From contig JALJCQ010000026.1 of NCBI GenBank assembly GCA_023091665.1, positions 310,001-374,000 of the forward strand: DNA of 64,000 nt, read 5' to 3'. The stretch's first letter is position 1. Each line of letters begins with the position of its first letter. The notes under the pieces were generated by a model, which was given only the letters and a program-made list of their open reading frames with translations, was not told where the DNA came from and did no database searches. This document shows, one piece after another, positions 53,674 through 63,262 of the stretch. The position numbers and the translations under genes were made by a program. Origin of the DNA: Pythium myriotylum. Taxonomy: Eukaryota; Oomycota; Peronosporomycetes; Pythiales; Pythiaceae.

Positions 53674-54318
53674 AGGCTGTGTTCGGGTGACGCTTCATTT
53701 GCCCCAAGTGAACATTTTCTGATTCCAAGTTTCGAAAATCATGTTCCCAAAATTAGGTTTCCTAAAAATCGTGTTCGGTTCCGTAATGAAGATGTTCGTA
53801 TTGTGTGGACTTTAAAGCAAGGTGAAATCTCTCGTTGTAGTGACCAATCTAGACTCGCGTCGGAGGAAACTTCAACAAGGAAAGATGAGCGAAAGCGAGG
53901 ATGAAATGATGCTGGTGCTCGCGCTCGAGCTGCTGGATTGTTGCGCTTCTCCAAATACATGTCAAGGAGAACCTTGAGGTCCACCTCCGTCCAGTTGGCG
54001 CGCTCACTCGACATCCTCTCGCCTCTCGTTAGAATTGAGCGCGCTCGGGCACGTCCACCTTTGCTTTCCTCAAGCTGCTTTGCTTTCCCTTTGCAGGTGT
54101 TGCCTCGCGTCGACACACACTCCTGACCTACCCCCATTGTTCTTCCCGCCCTGGCCTCAAATGCGATTTTCAAAATTCAAGGTTCTGGAAAATTTTCAAA
54201 ATGAGGGTTTCGATGCCAAAACTCAATTTTCAATTTCTTGTGTTCGGTTGGTTCATTTTCGTGAAATCTTCATTTTGGCTCTGAAATGACGGTTTTGACG
54301 TCTGCCCGAACACGGCCT
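53674..54318 (-). mobile_element. PIF/Harbinger-like non-autonomous element
   Basis: The ends are inverted copies AGGCTGTGTTCGGG and AGGCCGTGTTCGGG, in the style of Harbinger termini. TTA precedes the left end but no matching copy follows the right. On the - strand about 53900-54010 reads ANWTEVDLKVLLDMYLEKRN, a Myb/SANT-like helix typical of the second Harbinger protein. A 645-bp element without transposase fits a deletion derivative. Confidence 0.6.
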
Positions 54319-54370
54319 GAACCTACTTGTCGATTTTTTTCGTTTTGTCGGTAATATTCTTTATCGAATA

Positions 54371-54434
54371 TTCATAATTAGGATTCCGGGGAAACTGGGT
54401 CATAAACCAGTTACCCCGGAATCCTAATTATGAA
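54371..54434. repeat. 64-bp hairpin
   Basis: A stem of about 28 bp (TTCATAATTAGGATTCCGGG...AACTGG) with a single mismatch closes on the loop GTCATAAA. It may be a tiny MITE or a structured RNA. It is not linked to a coding gene. Confidence 0.85.
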
Positions 54435-56205
54435 CATAGTACACCCTATTTAAGGATCTCTAGGCATGCCTAGAGATCTTTACATAAGGTGTTTTATGTT
54501 AATTTCGGTTGGAATCGTACTTGAGCGAGCAAGTCTGGTTCGACTAAAAAAACACATCACAATTTGTTCGAGCGCACTGGATCAACGCATGGAGTCTTCA
54601 AGATGGCTTTTGTTGCTACCTACGATGCTTCCCACCTCGTATCACGATTCATGCCGGTGTGTAACTAAGCGTACTGTTGAGCTATGTGATACGAGGTATA
54701 TGCCCAGCGACCGTTAGCCGAACGATTCAGAGGACGAACATCACAACTTGTTGGAGCCAGCGGTGCCCCGCAGTCAGTGCATGCCAACAAAGTCAGCGAT
54801 ATCGATAATTTACGATTGGTCTCTGCCGCATGCAGAAGACTCATCGAGTTCGTTGTTCTCAAGACCAAGTTCTGCCCTCGAGACCAGCCTCAGCACTTGT
54901 CCCGTACGGTACGGTCATTGTCAGTGGTGTGACCAACACATGCGGCCTTCTCGGAGAGTTTGAAACAGACCACGTCGCCAAGAAACGCAGCGTGAAATGG
55001 AGACGCATCAGGCAGACAGAGCAGCCTAGGATGACCAACAGGGAGCCGCCGCTGCCGCGCCACCAAACAGACTTGAATCGTTCAACTAGAAGTGGAGAAG
55101 CAAGCTCATGGTGGCGTGAGATACACAGCGAAACGTGACAATCGCGGTATCTCACGCAGCTGCGAGTCAGTTCGAGGGGCTTGTGGACGCTCCGAGGGTC
55201 GTGACTAGTACCGGTATAGAGCCACAAGAGCTCCCCAAACCACTGACCGACCTGGGTGAAGTTGAAGTGACCAAGTGACGTCGCCAACATTTGAAGGGGC
55301 TGCTGCGCGTGAGGAGACTGGCACCTATCGAACAGCTTGCGTTGGCGCGATCATTACGCAGCTGAGAGTTCGACGACGACACATTCGCGCACGCCATGGC
55401 CAATTCACAAGACGCGAACACCGCTCTCTCTTGGCCGCGTTCGGTGGTGGAGCGTTGCGGAGCGTAGCGGGCTCGAGTCGCTGGGTCGTCAAACGCAAGT
55501 CACGGCGACAAGCTGCCCCGTTTGAGGTTTTCGTCACCGCACTCTGACGCCACTCCTGAGCGAGCCTCTCCACGGTGCCCCATTCCTTTAAATACTACGT
55601 CGCTACAAAATTACTCGCGTAACGCGCTGATAGCATGCTCGACAGCCCCTGGGAATTGTAAATCGCAGAGCGAGTCGGTTCCCCTCAGTCTTTCCACCTT
55701 GAGCGAACTGGATATGTTGGCAGATAGGCTGAGTGTAGCCATGTTGCCCACCGTCCCAACAGTAGGAGGTGCTGAGATGGTGGGATCTTTTTTTCCTTGG
55801 GAGATGTGACGGATCTGCCTGCCCACATGGTCTCCGCCAGACGGAGCGAGCGATTTCTGGCTGGCGCTGGATTGGACCGCTATTGCGACGAGACGTCGCG
55901 ATGCTTGTGGGTCTTGGTCCTTCGGAGCCGCGGCGTGGCGATACTTGTTCAACAAAGGCACGCAACCGGCTGCCACAATCACTGTCGCACGTGACTGGAG
56001 CGTGATTGTGACGGGGCGAGGACACATCAGGAGTCTCTTATCCTGGCAGGCCTTTGGCTGACGGAGGGGTGCCTCCCACACATAGCCACCACCAGCTGCG
56101 ACTCCACCAACGCACCTGACGAGCGAGGAGAATCCAGATCGACGTGTCTCCGAAACCGGCGCTGCAGAGATATCCTCCACGGCGACGTCGGTCGCTTCAA
56201 GGGAC
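54435..56205. other. Intergenic region between divergent blocks B and C
   Basis: No convincing gene is seen. The - strand frame at 55611-56669 overlaps the start of the next gene on the opposite strand and has no motifs. The last 500 bp presumably hold the promoter of the 56236 gene. Confidence 0.45.
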
Positions 56206-56219
56206 ACATTCTGAATTTC
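56206..56219 (+). promoter_or_regulatory. Initiator plus flanking element
   Basis: ACATTCTGAATTTC matches the oomycete initiator at all but the first base, and the following AATTTCC fits the reported flanking promoter element MWTTTNC exactly. It lies 30 bp upstream of the ATG at 56236. Confidence 0.55.
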
Positions 56220-56235
56220 CCCCTTCTGACACAGC

Positions 56236-57804
56236 ATGGCCGTGACCAAGGTCTCCGCCCCGCAGCTGGCCCACGAGCTACCGCCAAAGCAGTGCCTCGT
56301 GTACGAGCAGGCCGCCATGTCTGTGCTCGATCGCACGATCAACCAGTACGCTGGCTTCTTGAAAGACGAGAAGAGCCCCATGGATCCGCGCGCATGGAGG
56401 CTGCTGAAAACGCACGACAAGATCAAGATCTGGCGCTCGCGCGAGCGTCTGCAGCCCGACGTCTTCGCCGAAGCAGAAAGCGATGCCCTGCCTGCGCTTG
56501 CACCGGCTCGCATGGCGCGGTACACGGCGTTGCTCTCTGTGGGCACCATCGATGGTACCCTCGACGATGCAATGTACGGCGCCGTAACACCCACCGAGCA
56601 CTCAATGGCGACGCGATCTGTGCTGGTACACGACGAGTTCAAGCAACATAGCGTGCTACAAGACATCAAGGTACCAACTGCTGAGAATCCGTTTCAGTAT
56701 GTCGGCCTGAAATGGGCCTTCCGTGCCTCGGAGGTCGCGTCAATCGTGCGCGCTCGAGATCTCGTCTATGTGGAGGCCTCGGGCTTCCGGTCAATGGCGA
56801 TTGACGGCAAGGACGAACGTGTGGGGTACATCGTGAACCATTCGGTCGAGATCCCAGAGCTCAACCAGCGCAAGAAGCGGGTCGTGCGTGGTCGCCTCTC
56901 GCTGTGCATGCTCTTTCGGCAGAAAACTGATGGAGTCGTGGACGTGTACACAACTGTTACGGCCGACCCCGGAGGAAACGTCAAGGCGAAGAGGGCAGCA
57001 CCGACGTACGCACGCGCACTGGTCGCTCTCTCATGCGTCGTGGATTGTGCGTTTCACAAGAAGCTCGCGTGGCTCCAAAAACAGAACACCACCAAGAATG
57101 CGGAGGGTGCATGCGTCGCAGTGGCGAAGGTCCAGGGCTCACATTGGTGCTGTCTTCAGTGCACAAGGAATCTCTCCTCCTTCAGCTCGCTAACATCGTG
57201 CGGGGTCTGTAAAGCCGCTGTCTGTTCTAAGTGTGTGACCACCAAGAAACTGGTTCTCGGGAGTACAGCGGATGGCCTGGCTTACAAGCCTGTCCAGGTC
57301 TGCAAGGGTTGTATCTCACTAGCTCTTCGGGATGTTGATGCGGCCGAGGTGGCCACGGACGAGTTCGTGAGGAACATGGACCGGCGACGAGCATCACCAG
57401 CGACAGAAATCGAGCTGAAGAGCGATGACGTCTCTTCACCTACGTTCACAGCATCGCTATCCGATATGAGCCTGCAGATTGAGAACCTTACTGAGGAGAC
57501 CGCTTCGTACAGCAGCTCTGAAGACGAGGATGATGACAGCCTCATAGAATACGATTTCACCTCGCCCCCAGCAAGACGTCTCGAACTGAGCGAGCTCGAG
57601 GAAGGCGATGAAGAAGTCATCGAGATCAAGCCAGTCCCTGTGAGCGAGGCTGAGAAGATCATACTCCTTCACCAGATGAACGAACTGCGGATGCAAGCTG
57701 AAGAGACCTTCGCCATGACGATGCGCCAAACCAAAACGCTGCAGCGGTCGAAGCTGGGTGACCTAGAAGCCAAGCGCGCGCTCGCGAGGAGTGCTATCTA
57801 CTGA
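56236..57804 (+). CDS. FYVE-like/START-like family protein, block C, complete (522 aa)
   Basis: The start MAVTKVSAPQLAHELPPKQC is the block C signature. The START-like region carries YVGLKWAFRASEVASIVRAR and RVGYIVNHSVEIPEL. The finger at 306-359 reads CLQC, CGVC, CSKC, CKGC with GSTADGLAYKPVQV between, again lacking R(R/K)HHCR. The linker is highly acidic (SSSEDEDDDSLIEYD, EEGDEEVIEIKPVPV). A helix HQMNELRMQAEETFAMTMRQ and a short tail ending RSAIY complete the protein. The linker and the SA(I/L)Y tail distinguish this gene and the 61742 gene. Frame intact, start unambiguous, promoter-like motif present. Role inferred as membrane/lipid-linked regulation only. Confidence 0.88.
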   Translation: MAVTKVSAPQLAHELPPKQCLVYEQAAMSVLDRTINQYAGFLKDEKSPMDPRAWRLLKTHDKIKIWRSRERLQPDVFAEAESDALPALAPARMARYTALLSVGTIDGTLDDAMYGAVTPTEHSMATRSVLVHDEFKQHSVLQDIKVPTAENPFQYVGLKWAFRASEVASIVRARDLVYVEASGFRSMAIDGKDERVGYIVNHSVEIPELNQRKKRVVRGRLSLCMLFRQKTDGVVDVYTTVTADPGGNVKAKRAAPTYARALVALSCVVDCAFHKKLAWLQKQNTTKNAEGACVAVAKVQGSHWCCLQCTRNLSSFSSLTSCGVCKAAVCSKCVTTKKLVLGSTADGLAYKPVQVCKGCISLALRDVDAAEVATDEFVRNMDRRRASPATEIELKSDDVSSPTFTASLSDMSLQIENLTEETASYSSSEDEDDDSLIEYDFTSPPARRLELSELEEGDEEVIEIKPVPVSEAEKIILLHQMNELRMQAEETFAMTMRQTKTLQRSKLGDLEAKRALARSAIY

Positions 57805-58439
57805 GTGTCGCTTGATGTGTATATTGACATGCGTTTTAGAGATAGTAACGTTTACGGGGTGGAACATAGAGAATTATTTAGACCTCGAAATCGTTTGGAT
57901 GATTCAGACGGATACTCTTCATCGAGTCTTCATTGATCCCACGGTGCCTGAAGTACATCTAGTTCATATTGGAAACAGCGAATTCGTCACAACGCGAAGA
58001 ATTCCGTCAAAGTGTATGGCGAAGGCCAATGTAAAAGCTTGACAACGCTGTAGGAGGGAACTCACCTGCTCGTGGCACATGAAGCAGTGAGATGACAGTA
58101 TACTAAGTTAAGCGACTGAAATGGCGGAAGCCATGACGAGTTCACGCTCTTGGGTGATTATCAACTTCAACAACCGCACGAGTTATCCATTTACACACAC
58201 AATTGGACGGCATCTGGAGATGTTTCCGATCGTCTCCAAGAACCAATCCAGGGAGAAACCAAGAGTCCACAATCGATCAGGTGCTGTTTGTAGAAATATT
58301 CGGGTGATCGGAAACGTGACGTTGTTCACGGGGTCTTCCTTTTCTGTTCGAGCGGATTCATTCCTGTCGGGTGTGTAATCTAGCTATGCACAGTGGTACA
58401 TTCTCTGTCTGGATGCACTCCTGTTATCCCCGTCGGTTT
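57805..58439. other. Intergenic region
   Basis: 3' flank of the 56236 gene with no recognised features. Confidence 0.45.
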
Positions 58440-58607
58440 ACAGTTTTGACTCCCATCAGTCAATAGCAAAAGAAAAATACTTTCATAAACGGTTACGCAT
58501 CATTTGTTCAAGAACATAACATATACGATATTTTGGGATCATGACTTCTTTTTAAACTGTCTATACCGATAAATAGTCAACTACTGACTGATGGGAATCA
58601 AAACTGT
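58440..58607. mobile_element. Small MITE (168 bp)
   Basis: Inverted ends ACAGTTTTGACTCCCATCAG and ACAGTTTTGATTCCCATCAG extend about 25 bp with few mismatches. If the ends start at CAG, TA precedes the left end and TG follows the right, suggesting a mariner-type target with one mutation. The interior is AT-rich and non-coding. Confidence 0.65.
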
Positions 58608-59354
58608 GCTGTACATCGGTGGATTCCACGATCACAGGCACTATGCACACAGCATGACTGAAAAGGGGCATCCACAATGTTTGTGTGGCTTTCCAGGGTT
58701 GTCTGGGCGGGTGCTCAACCTGTGAGACTGTGAGACACGTTTGTGATTGCTCATGGGCTCCTAGCCGATGGCAAGGTTCAACAAGTCATCGCCAACTGCA
58801 AATGCAGATCAAGCACCAACTATTCAAATGGCCGCACCGAAAACACTTGGCTAACTTCGTAGACTTCGTCATGGTGTTCAAGTACGTGTCGAAGTGCAAA
58901 GGTTTCGTCTTCCGTCGTTAGTTGAAGTGTAGGTTGTAAGAACACGATTTTGTTTTACGGACCGCAAGTGCAGTCCCGGAGTGATTCGTCGATCCTGTCG
59001 GGCCTGTCGATTGCAATGCGCATATATGGGAACGTCTGAACATCCTTTTGGAATTTAGTTGGGGACAGGCCCACTCAGTCATCCGTCAGCGATGAACAGA
59101 GTTGCACTTGACTCGAGGTTAGAGACACAAAGCTGTGTTGACCCTTCTAGTCAAGCATTGGCGGACAACGTCATCTCCTCATGTGAACACCGCCTCGTAC
59201 CGCCAAGCCTTTTCACGATTCTGTGCACTTATCGTACAGGACATAGATTCTATGGACAGCAGCGTTGCCCGTTGGACAAACCCATCAAAACGGGGACCGT
59301 CCATTTGAAGTTATCCACCACATCGAGGAAGGATTGTCATCATGAGGCAGTCGC
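58608..59354. other. Intergenic region
   Basis: Short frames without motifs. It includes the likely promoter of the 59386 gene at its right edge. Confidence 0.45.
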
Positions 59355-59368
59355 TCACTCTTGATTCA
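59355..59368 (+). promoter_or_regulatory. Initiator-like motif
   Basis: TCACTCTTGATTCA matches the oomycete initiator theme at nearly every position and lies 31 bp upstream of the ATG at 59386. Confidence 0.5.
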
Positions 59369-59385
59369 TTCGACTCGCAGTCTCG

Positions 59386-61053
59386 ATGAGCTCTAGACCG
59401 CGCCTCGATGAAAAGCTGTCTACGCAACAATGCAATGCGTACGAGCAAATCGCGCAGGTGATTGTGCGACGGGCTACAGATGACTACTCAGCCCTACTCC
59501 GTGCCGGATCAATCACGGAATCGGTCGACTCAAAACAATGGAAGCTGATCAAGAAACGAGAGAACGTGAGAATATTTAAAGCCCACGGACGCAATGCTCC
59601 CAGCGCACGAGTTACTGAAATGGAGGCAGATGCAACAATCGGTCTCCACAAGTGGGAGCCTCAGGCGGCATTGCTGTGTGTTGGAACGCTCACTGGATCC
59701 GTCGAAGACGCAATGTACGGAACGATCACCCCGACGCAAATTGCGATGGCAACGCGCTCAGCCATTCTTCAGGATGAGTTCGTTCAGCACGGAGTTCTGC
59801 AGGACATCAAGCTCCCGACAATCGACGAACCCTTTCGGTACATTGGGCTCAAGTGGGCGAAACGCGCATCTAAAGTTGCGACAATCGTACGAGCCCGAGA
59901 ACTCATTTATCTTGAGGCATCAGGTTTCTGCAGCATGGAAGTTGACGGTCGAGTGCAGCGCGTGGGTTACGCAGTGTACCACTCGGTTGAGCCCGTGGGG
60001 ATGTCTTTCGCGAAAACAAAAGGGTTAGTTCGCGCGAACTACTCCATGTGCTCCCTCTTTCGAGAATGCTCCCCTGGGGTCACCGAGATCTACGCTTCTC
60101 TTGCATCGAACCCAGGAGGAAATATTCCACCCAAGCTCGCCGCTATTGCAGCGGCTAGTGCGCTTATTGCTTGCGCTGGAGTCATGGAATGTGCACTCAT
60201 TAAAAAGCTCTCGCGTCGTTTCGCAGCAGCCAACGAAGAAGCCGACCGGTCAACACGTGTGGCAGTGGTCAAAATGAAGGGTTCCAATTGGTACTGCCTG
60301 CAGTGTGCACGCAGCCTGTCGTCGTTTCACTCACTCCACGCTTGCCAGATTTGCCGACAAACGGTGTGTTCTCGTTGCATCACGACCAATAAGCTAGCTG
60401 TTACGACAACAAGCGACCGGATATCGCTGACGACAGTTCATGTCTGCAAGAGTTGCGTTGCTGGTGCGCGAAGTACCGATGCAGCTCATGTTGCACAGAA
60501 CGAGTTCGTGAAAGGGCGCGCCGAACGAGATTCAACGGAGGCCAACCTAAAAGACCCTCTCGAAAGATTGTCCGAGATGCCGCGAAGAAGCGACTGCTCG
60601 AAGACTGTACTATTAGACAATAGTGCTTCAACTGACTTGTCGTTCCAGTACGAGAGTCCAAGGGAGTCTGACCTCCTGGCTCGAACCTACTTTCGACCAG
60701 TCGAGCGTCCGAGCATTTCACTGTCGGAACCAGATCTTCTCAGCGGGCGAACAACACTTCCCGAATGGGATGTTGACGCACCAGACTACTCAAGTGGGCG
60801 GTTTCGGGAGTTGGACGATGGTATCGAGCTGATCGAACCGATCCCAGTGCGAGAGAACGCCCGGGAGAAGCTTCTTCGGAAGATGACCGATCTCAGTATC
60901 CAGGCAGAGCAGACTTACTTCTACACAAAGCAGCAGGCATTGTCCTTCCAAGTGTCTCCTGTTGAAGCAGACATCCAAGCACGACAGGCAAAGCGAGCTC
61001 TTTCCCGCAGTGCTCCGTTGCCCACGTACTTCGTGGATCGGGATTCGTGGTAG
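59386..61053 (+). CDS. FYVE-like/START-like family protein, block C, complete (555 aa)
   Basis: This longest, most diverged block C member starts MSSRPRLDEKLSTQQCNAYE. The START-like region retains YIGLKWAKRASKVATIVRAR and RVGYAVYHSVEPVGM, although the usual PELPPL motif is replaced. The finger spans 304-357 (CLQC, CQIC, CSRC, CKSC) with an unusual TTTSDRISLTT loop. The linker has charged and serine-rich stretches (LKDPLERLSEMPRRSDCSK). The terminal helix is KMTDLSIQAEQTYFYTKQQA, followed by an extra tail ending RSAPLPTYFVDRDSW. It may have diverged in partner choice through the loop, linker and tail. Frame intact and start supported by the upstream initiator. Confidence 0.87.
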   Translation: MSSRPRLDEKLSTQQCNAYEQIAQVIVRRATDDYSALLRAGSITESVDSKQWKLIKKRENVRIFKAHGRNAPSARVTEMEADATIGLHKWEPQAALLCVGTLTGSVEDAMYGTITPTQIAMATRSAILQDEFVQHGVLQDIKLPTIDEPFRYIGLKWAKRASKVATIVRARELIYLEASGFCSMEVDGRVQRVGYAVYHSVEPVGMSFAKTKGLVRANYSMCSLFRECSPGVTEIYASLASNPGGNIPPKLAAIAAASALIACAGVMECALIKKLSRRFAAANEEADRSTRVAVVKMKGSNWYCLQCARSLSSFHSLHACQICRQTVCSRCITTNKLAVTTTSDRISLTTVHVCKSCVAGARSTDAAHVAQNEFVKGRAERDSTEANLKDPLERLSEMPRRSDCSKTVLLDNSASTDLSFQYESPRESDLLARTYFRPVERPSISLSEPDLLSGRTTLPEWDVDAPDYSSGRFRELDDGIELIEPIPVRENAREKLLRKMTDLSIQAEQTYFYTKQQALSFQVSPVEADIQARQAKRALSRSAPLPTYFVDRDSW

Positions 61054-61741
61054 GAAGGGTAATACAAATAGAAAATATACCCAACATGCAGTGTACTAAA
61101 ATAATGAAGCCGAGCGAGTGGAACTTTCGAGACGCTTGACTTTGACACGAGTCCGAGTTCCTTGGCCACCGCACATCCAATGTCGGCGCTCATTACTTGG
61201 CAATAATTCACAGTTGCATACAGAGCAAGCAACGATTAGATCCAGCTACCAACACTAGGGTTTCCGTACGAGTTTTGATTCCGCGTGAGACAATTCAGGC
61301 ACCAATCAATTTGGACTGCGAAGCTGGATGATGAGTGCTCTTCATGGGTGAGTGAAGCCATGCAATGCCAAGGAATTTCTATTCTGTTTGCCAAGTTTTC
61401 TCAGTACGATATGTGGTGGGTATTGAACTAGACCTTCTGGGCCACATGTTCGTACAGTACTGGGACCGTCCATCCTTGGTTTGGGTTACACACGACGGGA
61501 CGTTTTGTGTGTCGGTCTCCTTCCGTTGCGGCGTCAACTTGATCACGCGTGACTTTTCAGCGAGCAGCTGGCAACACCACTGTCCACAGCTCGTGTGCAA
61601 AAGCGAGGGCATCGTGACGTGTCTCGAGAACCCCGAGCGCAATCTTTTATCCACGAAGGAACCCAATGACGTCGTCTCCTCCAGCACGTGCACACAGTCA
61701 CACATTTCCATTCCCGACGCGAACATTCGAGCCCTTAGGCG
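61054..61741. other. Intergenic region with likely promoter
   Basis: About 30-40 bp before the next ATG is CACATTTCCATTCCC, a weak initiator-like match. Nothing else is recognised. Confidence 0.4.
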
Positions 61742-63262
61742 ATGGCCACCACCAAGGTCTCCGCTCCACAGCTCTCCAAGGAGCTGCCGCTCAAGCAGTG
61801 CCTCGCGTACGAGCAGGCAGCTCTCGCCGTATTAGACCGAGCGGTCACGAAGTATGTTGACTATGTGAAATCAGACAGGCCCGCGCTTGATCCACACACA
61901 TGGAAGCTGTTAAAAAGCCACGACAAGATCAAGATCTTTCGTTCGCGCGAACGCTTACAGCCTAACGTGTTTGCCGACGCGAGCAGCGACGTGCTGCCAG
62001 CCCTTGCGCCAGTTCTTTGGGCTCCGTATTCATCGCTGCTCGCTGTTGGTGTTGTTGACCGCAATCTGGATGATGTCATGTACGCCGCCGTGACACCGAC
62101 GGAGCACGCGATGGCAGCGAGGTCGGTGTTAGTGAGCGACGAGTTCAAGTATCACCGTGTGTTGCAAGATATTAAGCTACCGTCCCCAGAGAACCCATTT
62201 CAGTATGTAGGTCTAAAGTGGGTTTTCCGCGCGGCCGAAATTGCTTCGATCGTGCGTGCTCGAGACCTTGTGTACGTGGAGGCATCAGGGTTCCGATCCG
62301 TGTCATTTAACGGATTGGATGAGCGCGTAGGGTACGTCGTGTACCACTCAGTCGACATTCCAGAGCTGAACTCGCGGAAGAAGAAAGTCGTCCGTGGCCG
62401 CATGTCGTTATGCATGCTCTTCCGACAGAAAGCTGATGGTGTTGTGGAGGTCTACACGACAGTTACAGCCGATCCGGGTGGAAGCCTCAAGCCAAAGCGG
62501 GCAGCTCCGACTTATGCTCGTGCACTGGTTGCGCTTGCCAGTGCAGGCGATTGCGCTCAGCGAAAGAAACTTGCGTGGCTTCAGCGAAAGAACGCGGAAA
62601 AAAACGTCGACGGTGAAAACGTTGCGGTTGCGAAGGTGCATGGCTCTCAATGGTGCTGTCTCCAGTGCGCCAGGAATCTGTCATCTTTCAGCTCGCTGAA
62701 AGTCTGTGGTGTTTGCCAAAAGACTGTTTGCTCCCGCTGCGTGACCTCAAAGAAGCTCGCTCTCGGTAGCACGATCCGAGATCTTTCGTTCAAGTCAGTT
62801 CAGGTGTGCAAGGAATGCCTCACAGCTACGATGACCAGTATGGACGCGGTAACGGTGGCCACAGACGAGTATGTGAAGAACCGGAGCACAGTCCCCTCTC
62901 CAACCTTCGAGATCGAATTAAAAAGCGATGAAGTCGTGGCTCAACCGCAACAACCATCTGAGAAGACCACAATTAAAGACAGCTCGAACAAAGCAAGCCC
63001 ACCAAGGGGTCTAAAGAGTGATTCTATCACACCAACACCACCCCGAATGGAGCTGAGTGATTTCAGAGAAGAAAGAGATTCTGTGGAGTTGATACAACCC
63101 GTCCCAGTTGGCAAGAACGACAAAGCTCGACTCTTCATGCAGATGAAGGATCTGTGCAAACAAGCCGAAGACACCTTCACGATGACGGTTCTGCAAACGA
63201 AGACCCTCGTGCCCTCAAAGCCGAGCGATCGGTCCGCATTCTCCAAGAGTGCACTGTATTAG
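61742..63262 (+). CDS. FYVE-like/START-like family protein, block C, complete (506 aa)
   Basis: The protein is a close relative of the 56236 gene (MATTKVSAPQLSKELPLKQC). The START-like region has YVGLKWVFRAAEIASIVRAR and RVGYVVYHSVDIPEL. The finger at 306-359 reads CLQC, CGVC, CSRC, CKEC, with a glutamate in the last pair where its sister has glycine. The linker is shorter and less acidic than in 56236 but keeps a (V/E)(E/I)xI(Q/K)PVPV motif before the helix. The helix MQMKDLCKQAEDTFTMTVLQ and an ending KSALY match the sister tail. The pair flanks the diverged 59386 gene, so duplication was not simply of immediate neighbours. Intact. Confidence 0.88.
   Translation: MATTKVSAPQLSKELPLKQCLAYEQAALAVLDRAVTKYVDYVKSDRPALDPHTWKLLKSHDKIKIFRSRERLQPNVFADASSDVLPALAPVLWAPYSSLLAVGVVDRNLDDVMYAAVTPTEHAMAARSVLVSDEFKYHRVLQDIKLPSPENPFQYVGLKWVFRAAEIASIVRARDLVYVEASGFRSVSFNGLDERVGYVVYHSVDIPELNSRKKKVVRGRMSLCMLFRQKADGVVEVYTTVTADPGGSLKPKRAAPTYARALVALASAGDCAQRKKLAWLQRKNAEKNVDGENVAVAKVHGSQWCCLQCARNLSSFSSLKVCGVCQKTVCSRCVTSKKLALGSTIRDLSFKSVQVCKECLTATMTSMDAVTVATDEYVKNRSTVPSPTFEIELKSDEVVAQPQQPSEKTTIKDSSNKASPPRGLKSDSITPTPPRMELSDFREERDSVELIQPVPVGKNDKARLFMQMKDLCKQAEDTFTMTVLQTKTLVPSKPSDRSAFSKSALY

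Noticed and set aside
55611..56669. 352-residue frame on the - strand
   Set aside because: It overlaps the real start of the 56236 gene and carries no recognisable domain.
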